A stretch of 64,000 bases of DNA from positions 62,001-126,000 of the forward strand of contig NZ_RQVT01000061.1 of NCBI RefSeq assembly GCF_004010055.1, in the 5' to 3' direction. The notes below the pieces were generated by a model. That model saw only the letters and a program-made list of their open reading frames with translations. It did not search any database and had not been told where the DNA came from. Below are positions 1-8,575 of the stretch, one piece after another; the stretch's first letter is position 1, and every line of letters begins with the position of its first letter. Both the position numbers and the translations under genes were made by a program. Source of the DNA: Psychroflexus aestuariivivens (lineage in GTDB: Bacteria; Bacteroidota; Bacteroidia; Flavobacteriales; Flavobacteriaceae).

Positions 1-64
1 TATGCAAATTCTTGAAATCGAATTTTTTGAATTTCCAGACATAATGTAGAAAAGCTTCTTGCAT
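1..64 (-). CDS. DUF2851 family protein, N-terminal fragment
   Basis: An ATG at 64-62 on the minus strand opens a frame that runs off the left edge of the window. The visible residues MQEAFLHYVWKFKKFDF resemble the conserved N-terminus of DUF2851, a Bacteroidota family of unknown function. The start lies one base beyond the stop codon of the SGNH hydrolase gene, so the two are probably co-transcribed. Only about 21 codons are visible, so the family call rests on the N-terminus alone. Confidence 0.6.
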   Translation of the reverse strand, partial: MQEAFLHYVWKFKKFDFKNLH

Positions 65-65
65 T

Positions 66-740
66 TTAGAAAGCTTTTTTTAGCTGAGATTTGACTTCAT
101 CCTGAAAAGTCTCGATCCACTTTTCATACTGCAATGCGCTAGGATGCAAATCATCTTCCGCCAACATTTTATCTGATTTGTGAAGCGGTTTGGACATGTC
201 TTGAATACCGTAAAAAGGTACGTCATATTGTTTACAAATCTTTTCCGCAATAGCGTTGTACTTTGTAAGTTTTTCAGAAATTCCTGTCAATTCTTTATTT
301 TTTGCATAAGGAGATTCGCTATAATCTGGAATTCCGACTACAAAAACGCTTTGCGCGTCGTGTTTTGAAAACTCGATGGCTTTTTGAAGCAAAATTTCAA
401 ATTCAGATTCGTATTGAGCGATTGGTTTATTTTGGTATTGATTGTTCACCCCGATTAAAAGCGAAATCATATCGTAAGAATTGGCTTTGATATTTTCAGA
501 TTCAATTGCATTCAATAATTCATCGGTTCGCCAACCTGTAACAGCTATAATTTTCGGTGATTTTAGATTAAAACCCTGCTGATTTAAATAATCTGAAAGT
601 TGGTGAGGCCAAGATTGTTTTAAATCTACTTGCTCTCCAATTGTGTAGGAATCGCCTAATGCCAAATACGAATTTTCATCAGTTTGACTGTAAGTTGTGC
701 CCATAAAAAATAGTATTGAAATTAAGATTGTAGTTTTCAT
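66..740 (-). CDS. SGNH/GDSL-type secreted hydrolase
   Basis: A 224-residue esterase or lysophospholipase-like protein of the SGNH superfamily. Residues 1-19 form a Sec signal peptide ending TTYSQ, so it is exported to the periplasm or surface. Block I is GDSYTIGE with the nucleophile Ser31. GVNNQ gives the block III Asn near residue 100, and DDLHP supplies the Asp196/His199 pair. The substrate cannot be told from sequence. It has its own -7 element upstream and lies directly before a DUF2851 gene with a one-base gap, which suggests an operon. Confidence 0.85.
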   Translation of the reverse strand: MKTTILISILFFMGTTYSQTDENSYLALGDSYTIGEQVDLKQSWPHQLSDYLNQQGFNLKSPKIIAVTGWRTDELLNAIESENIKANSYDMISLLIGVNNQYQNKPIAQYESEFEILLQKAIEFSKHDAQSVFVVGIPDYSESPYAKNKELTGISEKLTKYNAIAEKICKQYDVPFYGIQDMSKPLHKSDKMLAEDDLHPSALQYEKWIETFQDEVKSQLKKAF

Positions 741-756
741 AATTAAGTATTGAAAC

Positions 757-764
757 CAAATTTA
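757..764 (-). promoter_or_regulatory. Putative -7 element of the SGNH hydrolase gene
   Basis: The minus strand reads TAAATTTG, matching the Bacteroidota -7 consensus TAnnTTTG, 16 bases upstream of the ATG at 740. No convincing -33 TTG was seen. Confidence 0.55.
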
Positions 765-800
765 ATGAAAAATGAAGAAGAAAATCAGTTTTTGAAAAGA

Positions 801-1703
801 TTAAAGCAAATCTTTAAGTGCTGGTTGAATCTGTGAAAATTTAAAATCGAAACCAGAAGATTGTATTTTTTTTGAACTTACCAATTGACTCCCGAGCACA
901 ATTACTGCCATTTCTCCAAGCATCAATTTGAGTACAAATTTTGGCACATTAGGCAGAATAAGCGGTTTATTCAGTTCTTTGGCTATCGCTTCTGTCAATT
1001 CTTCATTATTGATCGGATTTGGCGCAACTGCGTTAAAAACACCTTCCATTCTCAATTCTAAAATATGCAAAAACAACTCAGACAAATCGTCAATATGAAT
1101 CCAAGATTGCCATTGTTTTCCAGAACCCAATGGCGCACCGATATATTTTTCTATTGGCGATTTCATTTTTTCAAGTGCTCCATCTTTTTCAGATAGCACT
1201 ACCCCAATTCTTATTTTAGAAACTTCTAAGCCTAAATCTTCAAATTCATCAGCAGCATTTTCCCATTTTTCAACAACTTCTGCTAAAAAATTATCTCCTT
1301 TTTCATAATTGTCTTCTTCGTGAAGTTTAGTAAGCGAATCTTCATACAAACCCACTGCACTTGCGGAGATTAAGTGCTCGACATGATGATTGTTTTCAGA
1401 AAGGCTTCTTTTTAAAACTTTCAAACTATCTATTCTACTATTGAGAATTTCTTTTTTGTAGGATTTTGTCCAAGGTTTAGCTACACTAGCGCCAGCAAGG
1501 TTAATAATTGCGGATACATTTTTTAGACAATTTGTGTCTATTTCATCCTTTTCAGGATTCCAATAAAAACCTTGATAATCTTGATTTTTTTCAATCTTAT
1601 CTTTACTTGTTGTCAGGTAATTTACAGCAATATCAGATTTATGGCAATGCTTAACTATATTTTGACCAACCAATCCTGTGGCGCCAGTTATTAAAATCCT
1701 CAT
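801..1703 (-). CDS. TIGR01777-type NAD(P)-dependent epimerase (SDR39U1-like)
   Basis: A 300-residue extended short-chain dehydrogenase/reductase of the YfcH/SDR39U1 type. The N-terminal Rossmann motif is ITGATGLVGQNI (residues 5-16). NLAGASVAKPW and ISASAVGLYE carry the family's cofactor and active-region signatures, and SWIHIDDL plus FNAVAPNPI are typical of TIGR01777. It is probably a cytosolic sugar-nucleotide or small-molecule oxidoreductase, but no member has a firmly assigned substrate. The gene stands alone, downstream of the ilvE terminator. The ATG at 1703 fits the family's usual start right before the Rossmann strand. Confidence 0.88.
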   Translation of the reverse strand: MRILITGATGLVGQNIVKHCHKSDIAVNYLTTSKDKIEKNQDYQGFYWNPEKDEIDTNCLKNVSAIINLAGASVAKPWTKSYKKEILNSRIDSLKVLKRSLSENNHHVEHLISASAVGLYEDSLTKLHEEDNYEKGDNFLAEVVEKWENAADEFEDLGLEVSKIRIGVVLSEKDGALEKMKSPIEKYIGAPLGSGKQWQSWIHIDDLSELFLHILELRMEGVFNAVAPNPINNEELTEAIAKELNKPLILPNVPKFVLKLMLGEMAVIVLGSQLVSSKKIQSSGFDFKFSQIQPALKDLL

Positions 1704-1770
1704 TTTTTTCTTTAAATTTAAATAGATAAATCGAGGGAAATTCAGCTTTAGTAAGTGTTTAACATCAAAA

Positions 1771-1802
1771 AAAAACCGACTTGAAGTTTCAAATCGGTTT
1801 TT
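1771..1802 (-). terminator. Intrinsic terminator of ilvE
   Basis: The arms AAAAACCGA and TCGGTTTTT pair, extended inwards by a G-U and three further pairs around a six-base loop. On the minus strand the hairpin is followed by a run of nine T. It lies just after the ilvE stop. Confidence 0.85.
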
Positions 1803-1824
1803 GATGAATTATATTTTTGGTGTT

Positions 1825-2892
1825 TTAAACAACTTTGGTAGTCCAGTCGTGTTTATCTTCAATTCTTTTATACTGAATATCCTGAAGTGTAGTCTTAAAA
1901 AATGTTGAATACGGATTTTCAACATTTGGTAAATCGTGATACTTGCCATCACACTCAAAACCTTCGACTCTTACAACGGTAGCAGCTGTTCCTGCTCCAA
2001 ATATTTCTTTCAATTCTCCTTTTTCAGCAGCTTCAACTATTTGCTTTACAGAAACACGATCTACCTCAACTTCTATATCGTGATCTTTCGCCAATTGAAT
2101 AATACTTTTTCTTGTCACACCATCCAAAATCCTGTCATTGGTTGGAGCTGTTAAAAGCTTGTCACCAACTCTGAAGAAAATATTCATTGTTCCTGCCTCT
2201 TCCAAATATTCATGGTCGTTTGCGTCTGTCCAAATAATTTGATCTAAGCCACGCTCTTTAGCTAAATTTGTTGGATAAAATTGCGCACCATAATTACCAG
2301 CTGCTTTGGCAAATCCAACACCACCATTAGCTGCACGGCTGTAATCTTGCGAAAACAAAACTTTAATTGGTTTATTATAATAAGCTTGCGCTGGACAGGT
2401 AATAATTATGAATCTGTATTTGTTGGAAGGAGAAGCCGAAACTCCTTCTTCTGTGGCAATGACAAATGGCCGAATATAAAGTGAATTTCCTCCACCTTTT
2501 TTAACCCAATCTTTATCGAGTTTTAATAAGGTCTCTAAACTAGAAAAGAAAAATTCTTTTGGAAATTCTGGAATAGCCAGTCGTTTTGATGACTTATTAA
2601 TTCTTTCAAAATTTTGTTCTGGTCTGAATAACCAAACCTGGTCTTGGTCGTCTTTAAAAGCTTTCATGCCTTCAAAAACAGCCTGTCCGTAATGAAAAAC
2701 TTTAGCTGAAGGCGCAAATTCCATCGGACCATAAGGCACAATTTTAGGCGTTTGCCATTCACCATTTATATAATCGCAATACATCATGTGGTCTGCGTAT
2801 TGCTTACCAAACTGAAGATTACTAAAGTCAACATCTTGAATTCTAGATTCTTGTATCTTTGTAATATCTAATTTTATATCATTTGTTTTCAT
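1825..2892 (-). CDS. ilvE: Branched-chain amino acid aminotransferase
   Basis: A class IV PLP aminotransferase that interconverts Val, Leu and Ile with their 2-oxo acids. The PLP lysine is in AKAAGNYGAQ (about Lys196), and EEAGTMNIFF and GVTRKSII are class IV signatures. The 355-residue length fits the eukaryote-like BCAT subgroup (BCAT2 type) common in Bacteroidota. A longer frame from a TTG at 2910 adds six residues. I chose the ATG at 2892 because the longer version would overlap the -7 element. The promoter lies within a perfect 24-bp palindrome, which suggests control by a dimeric repressor. No other ilv or leu genes are nearby. Confidence 0.93.
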   Translation of the reverse strand: MKTNDIKLDITKIQESRIQDVDFSNLQFGKQYADHMMYCDYINGEWQTPKIVPYGPMEFAPSAKVFHYGQAVFEGMKAFKDDQDQVWLFRPEQNFERINKSSKRLAIPEFPKEFFFSSLETLLKLDKDWVKKGGGNSLYIRPFVIATEEGVSASPSNKYRFIIITCPAQAYYNKPIKVLFSQDYSRAANGGVGFAKAAGNYGAQFYPTNLAKERGLDQIIWTDANDHEYLEEAGTMNIFFRVGDKLLTAPTNDRILDGVTRKSIIQLAKDHDIEVEVDRVSVKQIVEAAEKGELKEIFGAGTAATVVRVEGFECDGKYHDLPNVENPYSTFFKTTLQDIQYKRIEDKHDWTTKVV

Positions 2893-2907
2893 CTCTAAAA
2901 TTTTGTG

Positions 2908-2915
2908 CAAATGTA
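2908..2915 (-). promoter_or_regulatory. Putative ilvE -7 element
   Basis: The minus strand reads TACATTTG, a match to TAnnTTTG, giving a predicted leader of about 10 bases before the ATG at 2892. The element overlaps the left arm of the palindrome 2909-2932. Confidence 0.6.
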
Positions 2916-2932
2916 TTAAATTTAATACATTT
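2909..2932. promoter_or_regulatory. Perfect 24-bp palindrome, candidate ilvE operator
   Basis: The left arm AAATGTATTAAA is followed at once by its exact reverse complement, with no mismatch in 24 bases. It covers most of the ilvE -7 element and lies about 20 bases from the -7 element of the divergent DUF4920 gene. Such symmetry suggests a binding site for a dimeric regulator acting on one or both genes. AT-richness makes some symmetry more likely by chance, but a perfect 12-base arm at a promoter is unusual. Confidence 0.5.
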
Positions 2933-2950
2933 TTAATTCAGAAAGATTCC

Positions 2951-2958
2951 TAACTTTG
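2951..2958 (+). promoter_or_regulatory. Putative -7 element of the DUF4920 gene
   Basis: TAACTTTG matches TAnnTTTG and lies 34 bases before the ATG at 2993. Confidence 0.55.
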
Positions 2959-2992
2959 TCCCAATATTAAACTTAATTTTTAAATAATTATC

Positions 2993-3568
2993 ATGAAAAA
3001 GCTGCTTTTATTACCAATTCTTATATTCTTTTTGGCTTGTAATCAAAACAATAACGAGGACAAAAACGAAGATACAAAAAGCGAAACAACAGAAAATAAT
3101 TCTGATTCTGAACAAGAAAAAAATTCAGAAGAAAATAAAGAAATGGCTGAAATTTCTGTAAAAGATAAGAAATCTTTTGGTAAAAAATTCGAAGTTAAAG
3201 ATCCTATGAATTCAGAAGATATGATGGCAAAATTCAAAGACTTGAAAGTTGGTGATTCTATCAGCGTTCAGTTTCAGTCTAAAGTTGAAGAAGTTTGTGC
3301 CAAAAAAGGTTGCTGGATGAAAATGGATTTGGATGAAGATATTCAAGCTATGGTTCGATTTAAAGATTACGGTTTCTTTGTACCAAAAGATATTCCTGGC
3401 AACGAAGTCGTATTGGACGGTAAAGCTTTTAAAGAAGAAATGTCCGTGGAAGACCAAAAACATTACGCTGAAGATTCTGGAAAAAGCGAAGAAGAAATCG
3501 CTGCCATTACAGAGCCTAAAGTGACTTACAGCTTTTTAGCTGAAGGCGTTCAAGTGGTTGAAGACTAA
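2993..3568 (+). CDS. DUF4920 domain lipoprotein
   Basis: A 191-residue lipoprotein of unknown function. The signal peptide MKKLLLLPILIFFLAC ends in a lipobox with Cys16. Residues 17-60 are a low-complexity linker rich in Asn, Glu, Lys and Ser. The rest is the DUF4920 domain, with the paired-cysteine signature CAKKGCWMKM (about 102-111) and RFKDYGFFVPKD. Most DUF4920 proteins are predicted to be periplasmic or surface-exposed in Bacteroidota. The gene is divergent from ilvE and convergent with trpA, and shares a bidirectional terminator with the trp operon. Confidence 0.85.
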   Translation: MKKLLLLPILIFFLACNQNNNEDKNEDTKSETTENNSDSEQEKNSEENKEMAEISVKDKKSFGKKFEVKDPMNSEDMMAKFKDLKVGDSISVQFQSKVEEVCAKKGCWMKMDLDEDIQAMVRFKDYGFFVPKDIPGNEVVLDGKAFKEEMSVEDQKHYAEDSGKSEEEIAAITEPKVTYSFLAEGVQVVED

Positions 3569-3591
3569 ATCCTCCACATTATATTTTAAGC

Positions 3592-3618
3592 AAAACTGCC
3601 CTTTTAAAGGGCAGTTTT
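3592..3618. terminator. Bidirectional terminator between the DUF4920 gene and trpA
   Basis: AAAACTGCCC and GGGCAGTTTT pair around TTTTAAA, a 13-bp stem with a minimal loop. There is a run of seven T on the plus strand and four on the minus strand. It separates convergent genes. Confidence 0.85.
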
Positions 3619-3619
3619 T

Positions 3620-4384
3620 TTATTTCAATTTTTGAATAAAATCTCCAATCGAGTCGATTCCTTCGGCTGACAAATGTTTGATAAACGCTGAACCAATAAT
3701 ACAACCTTTGGTGTGCTTTGAAGCTTTATTAAAAGTTGAATTGTCTTTAATTCCAAAACCTACCATCAAATCATTCTGAAGTTTCATCTTACCAATTCTT
3801 TCAAAATAATCTAGCGTATCACGATTGAAACCCGTTTCACTTCCGGTAGTTTTGGAAGTGCTTACCATATAAATGAATCCAGAATCCAACTCATCGATTG
3901 TTTGGATGCGCTCAGAGGAAGTTTCTGGAGTGATCAGCGGAATGAATTTCAGATTATGATTTTCAAAAATAGCTTGGTAATTTTTCTGAAAAATATCTAT
4001 TGGTAAATCTGGCATAATAATACCATCGATGCCAATTTCTTCAGCCTCAATGCAAAATTCCTCCACACCAAATTGCAACATCGCATTGAAATAGCCCATA
4101 ATTATCAACGGAATCTCAACTGTTTCTCGGATATTTTTCAATTGAGTAAAAAGTTTACGCGTGCTCATTCCATTTTTCAATGCTTGTGTTGAACTCTGCT
4201 GAATTACTGGCCCATCGGCAAGCGGATCGCTGTAAGGCAAACCAATTTCTATCATATCCACACTAGATTTTTCCAAAGCTAGAATAATAGATTTTGTATC
4301 TTCCAGTTTTGGAAAACCCGCTGTAAAATAAATGGAAATCAATTTTTTCTTCTTTGATAATGCCTTCTCTATTCTATTTTCCAT
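3620..4384 (-). CDS. trpA: Tryptophan synthase alpha subunit
   Basis: Cleaves indole-3-glycerol phosphate to indole and glyceraldehyde 3-phosphate; the indole is passed to TrpB in the alpha2beta2 complex. The 254-residue TIM barrel shows the catalytic Glu in MIEIGLPYSDPLADGPVIQ and the catalytic Asp in GIIMPDLPID. The phosphate-binding region VGFGIKD and GSAFIK are also present. It is the last gene of the trp operon, 14 bases after trpB. Confidence 0.97.
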   Translation of the reverse strand: MENRIEKALSKKKKLISIYFTAGFPKLEDTKSIILALEKSSVDMIEIGLPYSDPLADGPVIQQSSTQALKNGMSTRKLFTQLKNIRETVEIPLIIMGYFNAMLQFGVEEFCIEAEEIGIDGIIMPDLPIDIFQKNYQAIFENHNLKFIPLITPETSSERIQTIDELDSGFIYMVSTSKTTGSETGFNRDTLDYFERIGKMKLQNDLMVGFGIKDNSTFNKASKHTKGCIIGSAFIKHLSAEGIDSIGDFIQKLK

Positions 4385-4398
4385 AAGTTGAAAATTCC

Positions 4399-5583
4399 CT
4401 AATAATTAAAATAAGTTCTGTAAGTTTCTAAATCTTTATCGCCCCGCCCCGAGCAATTAAACACCAAAATATCGTCTTTTTTGAAATTCATATATTTAAA
4501 AATTGCAAATGCATGAGCAGTTTCAATAGCTGGAATAATGCCTTCCATTTTGCTCAATTCTAAACCAGCCTGCATAGCTTCATCGTCAGTGATTGAAATA
4601 AATTTTGCGCGACCAGTTTTATATAAATGTGCGTGTAAAGGACCAATTCCAGGGTAATCCAAGCCTGCAGAAATAGAATAAGGCTCTGTAATCTGACCGT
4701 CTTTATTTTGCATGAGCAAAGTTTTACTGCCATGAATAATGCCTTCTCTGCCTAAAATTGTTGTTGCTGCAGACGCTTCAGAATTTACGCCTTTACCCGA
4801 AGCTTCCACACCAATGATGCTGACTTTTTCATTTTCAAGAAATTCAGAAAATAAACCAGCAGCATTGCTTCCTCCACCAACGCAAGCAATCACATAATCA
4901 GGCGTTTCTCTGCCTTCTTTAGAACGCAGTTGTGTTTTCACTTCTTTAGAAATTACACTTTGCAAAGTAGTTACCAAATCTGGATAAGGATGCGGACCAA
5001 CTACGGAACCGATGATGTAATGTGTGTGCTTTGGATGATTGATCCAATCTCGAATAGCCTCATTCGTAGCATCCTTCAAAGTTCTGCTGCCAGATTTTGC
5101 TGGACGGACTTCTGCCCCGAGCATTTTCATTCTAGCGACATTTGGCGCTTGACGTTCAATATCCACTTCTCCCATATAAACGATACATTGCAAACCCATC
5201 AATGCGCAAACCGTCGCCGTAGCAACACCATGCTGACCTGCGCCAGTTTCAGCAATAATGCGAGTTTTATTAAGTGCTTTGGCAAGCAGAATTTGACCAA
5301 TTGTATTGTTGATTTTATGTGCGCCAGTGTGACACAAATCTTCACGTTTCAAGTAAATTTTAGTTTGGTATTTTTCGCTTAAATTTTCCGCAAAATATAA
5401 TGGTGTTGGTCTTCCCACATAATCTTTAAGCAATTTCTGAAACTGACTTTGAAATTTTTCAGTTTGAATTATTTGTTTATAATTTTCTTTAAGTTCTTCT
5501 AAATTTGAATACAATAATTCTGGCACAAAAGCGCCACCAAAGTCACCGTAAAACCCAAATTCATCGACACTATATTTTTTCAT
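4399..5583 (-). CDS. trpB: Tryptophan synthase beta subunit
   Basis: The PLP enzyme that condenses indole with L-serine to give tryptophan. It has 394 residues, the TrpB1 (classical) type. The PLP lysine is Lys90 in HTGAHKINN, and the catalytic region GAGQHGVATA and the phosphate-binding GGGSNAAG are intact. Its start overlaps the stop of trpF by four bases, which favours coupled translation. Confidence 0.98.
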   Translation of the reverse strand: MKKYSVDEFGFYGDFGGAFVPELLYSNLEELKENYKQIIQTEKFQSQFQKLLKDYVGRPTPLYFAENLSEKYQTKIYLKREDLCHTGAHKINNTIGQILLAKALNKTRIIAETGAGQHGVATATVCALMGLQCIVYMGEVDIERQAPNVARMKMLGAEVRPAKSGSRTLKDATNEAIRDWINHPKHTHYIIGSVVGPHPYPDLVTTLQSVISKEVKTQLRSKEGRETPDYVIACVGGGSNAAGLFSEFLENEKVSIIGVEASGKGVNSEASAATTILGREGIIHGSKTLLMQNKDGQITEPYSISAGLDYPGIGPLHAHLYKTGRAKFISITDDEAMQAGLELSKMEGIIPAIETAHAFAIFKYMNFKKDDILVFNCSGRGDKDLETYRTYFNY

Positions 5584-6212
5584 AACATTTTAATTTTTTG
5601 GATAAAACTCGATAATCGTTTTCCATCTTTTAATCCATGTTCAATTTCAAATTTGCTATTTACATCAACAGCTGAAATAGTATTTGAAGCCGATAATTCC
5701 GTAATAGATTCTGCATCGTCTTCAGAAATACCGCCACTGAGAACAGTGGGTTTATGAAATTCGTGATGTTTCAAAATGTCCCAATTGAATTTTATGCCAT
5801 TACCACCTTTTTTTGAACCTTTTGCATCCAGTAAAAACTTATTTACATAGAAATTATACAAGTCTATAACTTCTAAATCAGACAAATTTTGAACGGCAAA
5901 AGCTTTCCATATTTCTGTGTCTGAATGATAATTTTCCGAAAGTTGAATAGACAATTGCTGACAAAATTCTGGCGTTTCTTCACCATGAAGTTGAATCACA
6001 TCTAACTCGAATATTTTTGATTTTTCTATGATGAAATCACATTCTGCATTGACAAATACACCTACTTTTTTTGCTGTCGTTGGTAATTTGAAAACTTTCT
6101 CCATATTTCGTGGAGAATTTTTATAAAATATAAACCCCAAATAATCGATTCCAAGTTGTGAAATTTCTTCAATATTCTCAGGATGTTTCATCCCACAGAC
6201 TTTAATTTTCAT
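5580..6212 (-). CDS. trpF: Phosphoribosylanthranilate isomerase
   Basis: Catalyses the Amadori rearrangement of phosphoribosylanthranilate. It is a 210-residue TIM barrel. The catalytic Cys is in MKIKVCGMKHPENI, the catalytic Asp is in LLDAKGSKKGGNG, and VLSGGISEDD and AVDVNSKFE form the phosphate-binding end. It is a separate gene here, not fused to trpC as in enterobacteria. It lies 11 bases after trpC. Confidence 0.96.
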   Translation of the reverse strand: MKIKVCGMKHPENIEEISQLGIDYLGFIFYKNSPRNMEKVFKLPTTAKKVGVFVNAECDFIIEKSKIFELDVIQLHGEETPEFCQQLSIQLSENYHSDTEIWKAFAVQNLSDLEVIDLYNFYVNKFLLDAKGSKKGGNGIKFNWDILKHHEFHKPTVLSGGISEDDAESITELSASNTISAVDVNSKFEIEHGLKDGKRLSSFIQKIKML

Positions 6213-6223
6213 CCTTTAAAGCT

Positions 6224-6979
6224 TTAAGTTTGTTGTAAATTTTGCGTCATCAGCATTTCGCCAACAAGAACTCCATCAAAACCATTATCGATTAAATTTT
6301 TGATTGTTTTTTGATTGTCGATTCCGCTTTCTGAAATTTTTGGTAAATGCTTAGGTAGCTCCTTCAGCAGTTCTAAACTGTGATTGAAATCGACTTCAAA
6401 AGTTTTTAGATTTCTATTATTCACGCCGATTAGATCGATTTTTTCTACTTCTACTTTATGAATTTCAGCAAGCTCATGGATTTCATATAAAACTTCTAAA
6501 CCCAAATCCTTTGCTATTTTTGAAAACTCTTCGATTTCAGATTTTTTTAGCATTGCCCCGATGAGCAAAATAGCATCTGCACCATAAGCTTTGGATTCGA
6601 AGATTTGATAAGGGTCAACGATAAAATCTTTTCGAAGAATTGGCAAATTTGACACTGATTTGGCAAGTTGCAAATCTTCTAAACTTCCTCCAAAAAACCG
6701 CTGATTCGTCAGGACTGACATTCCAGCGGCGTTCATAATTTTATAATTTTCAGCAATTTCTGTAATATCAGCATCCAGATGAATTGACGGTCGACTTGGC
6801 GAGCGTCTCTTGAATTCTGCAATCAATCCAAATTCTGAATTCAAAACTGCGGATGCCAAGTTTTTGGATTCAGATTGAAATTGTGGTAAAGATTCCAAAA
6901 TAGCTATTGGCATTAAGTTTTTTTTGAGTTCAACTAATTTTTTTTGATGATTGGATATTCTTTTTAAAATACTTTTCAT
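6224..6979 (-). CDS. trpC: Indole-3-glycerol phosphate synthase
   Basis: Closes the indole ring by decarboxylating CdRP to indole-3-glycerol phosphate. The 251-residue barrel has the catalytic lysines in IAEFKRRSPS and ILRKDFIVD, the catalytic Glu in LYEIHELAE, and VNNRNLKTFEVD and SESGI. Its start overlaps the trpD stop as ATGA. Confidence 0.96.
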   Translation of the reverse strand: MKSILKRISNHQKKLVELKKNLMPIAILESLPQFQSESKNLASAVLNSEFGLIAEFKRRSPSRPSIHLDADITEIAENYKIMNAAGMSVLTNQRFFGGSLEDLQLAKSVSNLPILRKDFIVDPYQIFESKAYGADAILLIGAMLKKSEIEEFSKIAKDLGLEVLYEIHELAEIHKVEVEKIDLIGVNNRNLKTFEVDFNHSLELLKELPKHLPKISESGIDNQKTIKNLIDNGFDGVLVGEMLMTQNLQQT

Positions 6980-7971
6980 CTGGCACTAATTTTTTGAAGT
7001 TTATTTAAAATTTCAAAAGCTTTACCACCTTTCAAAATAATTTTAGCTTCCTGATATGCTTCATCGATAGACACAGGTTCAGCTGTTGAAATTGCTGCTG
7101 CCGCATTGGCACAAACTACATTGTTTTGGGCGTTTGTACCGTTTCCTTTTAGGATTTGATAAAATATATCTGAAGCTTCTTTCAGGTTGTTTCCTCCGTA
7201 AATTTCTTCAGGAAAAATCGGGTTGACGCCAAAGTCTTCTGCAGAAATAAAAATCTCACGATTATTGGTTACACATTTGGTTTTGGCTGTCAAAGAAATT
7301 TCGTCATAAGCATTCAAATCATGTAAAATGCAGTAGGTTTTATTGGAATTTTGATACAAATATTGATATTTCCGCAGTAATTCCAGATCATAGACGCCAA
7401 TTAACTGTAGTTCTGGCTGGGCAGGATTTACCATAGGACCGAGCATATTGAAAAAAGTTTTGAGCGCTAATGATTTGCGAATCGGCGCTACTTTTTTCAT
7501 GGCAGGATGAAATAATGGCGCATGCAAAAAAGTCAAATTTGTCTCTTCCAAACAGGTCTTTAGAAAATGTTCGTCATTGGAAAATTTCACTCCCATTGCT
7601 TCCAAAACATTAGAACTTCCACTTACTGATGAAACACCATAATTACCGTGTTTAGCAACTTTCACATCCATGGCGGCAACAACAAAAGATGCCGCGGTAG
7701 AAATATTGAACGTATTTTGTCCGTCGCCACCAGTTCCACATAAATCCATCAGAGTTTCACCTTGAAAATTGATAGGTTTGCAAAGTTCTAATAGCGCATC
7801 CCGAAAACCGGTCAATTCTTCCACGCTGATACTTCTCATCATGAAAACCGTAAGAAATGATGCCACTTGTAACTGGTTGAATTCACCTTCTGAAATCTGA
7901 ATTAAAATTTGCTTGGCTTCTTCGGATTTTAGCTGTTCGTGGTTGGTCAGCCGATCTAAAATATATTTCAT
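6976..7971 (-). CDS. trpD: Anthranilate phosphoribosyltransferase
   Basis: Transfers phosphoribose from PRPP to anthranilate. The 331-residue protein shows the PRPP-binding loop DLCGTGGDGQNTFNIST and KHGNYGVSSVSGSSNVLE, plus the anthranilate-site region LGPMVNPAQP. It is not fused to the glutamine amidotransferase trpG, which lies upstream as a separate gene with a 27-base gap. Confidence 0.97.
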   Translation of the reverse strand: MKYILDRLTNHEQLKSEEAKQILIQISEGEFNQLQVASFLTVFMMRSISVEELTGFRDALLELCKPINFQGETLMDLCGTGGDGQNTFNISTAASFVVAAMDVKVAKHGNYGVSSVSGSSNVLEAMGVKFSNDEHFLKTCLEETNLTFLHAPLFHPAMKKVAPIRKSLALKTFFNMLGPMVNPAQPELQLIGVYDLELLRKYQYLYQNSNKTYCILHDLNAYDEISLTAKTKCVTNNREIFISAEDFGVNPIFPEEIYGGNNLKEASDIFYQILKGNGTNAQNNVVCANAAAAISTAEPVSIDEAYQEAKIILKGGKAFEILNKLQKISAR

Positions 7972-7998
7972 TGTCGTTAGTTTTAAATTAAATTCAAC

Positions 7999-8565
7999 TT
8001 AAGCTTCAACCCAATTTTTAATCATCTGTTTCCCTTCAGGTGTGAGTACAGATTCTGGATGGAATTGAACTCCACGCACATTGAAAGTTTTGTGTTTTAA
8101 AGACATGATTTGTCCATTTTCATCAACAGAAGTTGGCAATAGCGAATCTGGCAAAACTGGATCGACCACCCAAGAATGGTAACGACCAACCATGATTTTT
8201 TGGGGCAGATTTTTAAAGATGAAATCAGTATTATCCGTGATTTCAATTTCTGTAGCCACACCGTGATGAACCTGAGCCAAATTGATTAGTTTCCCGCCAA
8301 AAACTTCCATAATTGCTTGTTGTCCTAGACAAACACCAAGAATTGGTTTTTCTTCAGCATAAGTTTCTATGATTTTTTTCAACAATCCAGCTTCTTCTGG
8401 AATACCAGGTCCGGGGGACAAAAGAACTTTATCGAAGTTTGAAATTTCTTCAATTGTCACTTTATCATTTCGTCTCACCTGAACTTCAGCATTGAATTCT
8501 TCCAAATAATGCACAAGATTGTAAACAAATGAATCGTAATTATCTATCACTATAATTTTTGTCAT
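7999..8565 (-). CDS. trpG: Anthranilate synthase component II (glutamine amidotransferase)
   Basis: A class I glutamine amidotransferase that supplies ammonia to TrpE. It has 188 residues. The oxyanion region is LLSPGPGIPEEAG, the nucleophile Cys is in GVCLGQQAI, and the His-Glu pair is in GVQFHPES. Proteins of this type can also serve para-aminobenzoate synthase (PabA), and no second copy is visible in the window. It lies 10 bases after trpE. Confidence 0.95.
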   Translation of the reverse strand: MTKIIVIDNYDSFVYNLVHYLEEFNAEVQVRRNDKVTIEEISNFDKVLLSPGPGIPEEAGLLKKIIETYAEEKPILGVCLGQQAIMEVFGGKLINLAQVHHGVATEIEITDNTDFIFKNLPQKIMVGRYHSWVVDPVLPDSLLPTSVDENGQIMSLKHKTFNVRGVQFHPESVLTPEGKQMIKNWVEA

Positions 8566-8575
8566 AATTTATTTT

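Noticed and set aside
4930-5382. Plus-strand frame of 150 residues antisense to trpB
   Set aside because: It lies entirely inside trpB, has low-complexity Cys/His/Phe composition, no recognisable domain and no promoter.
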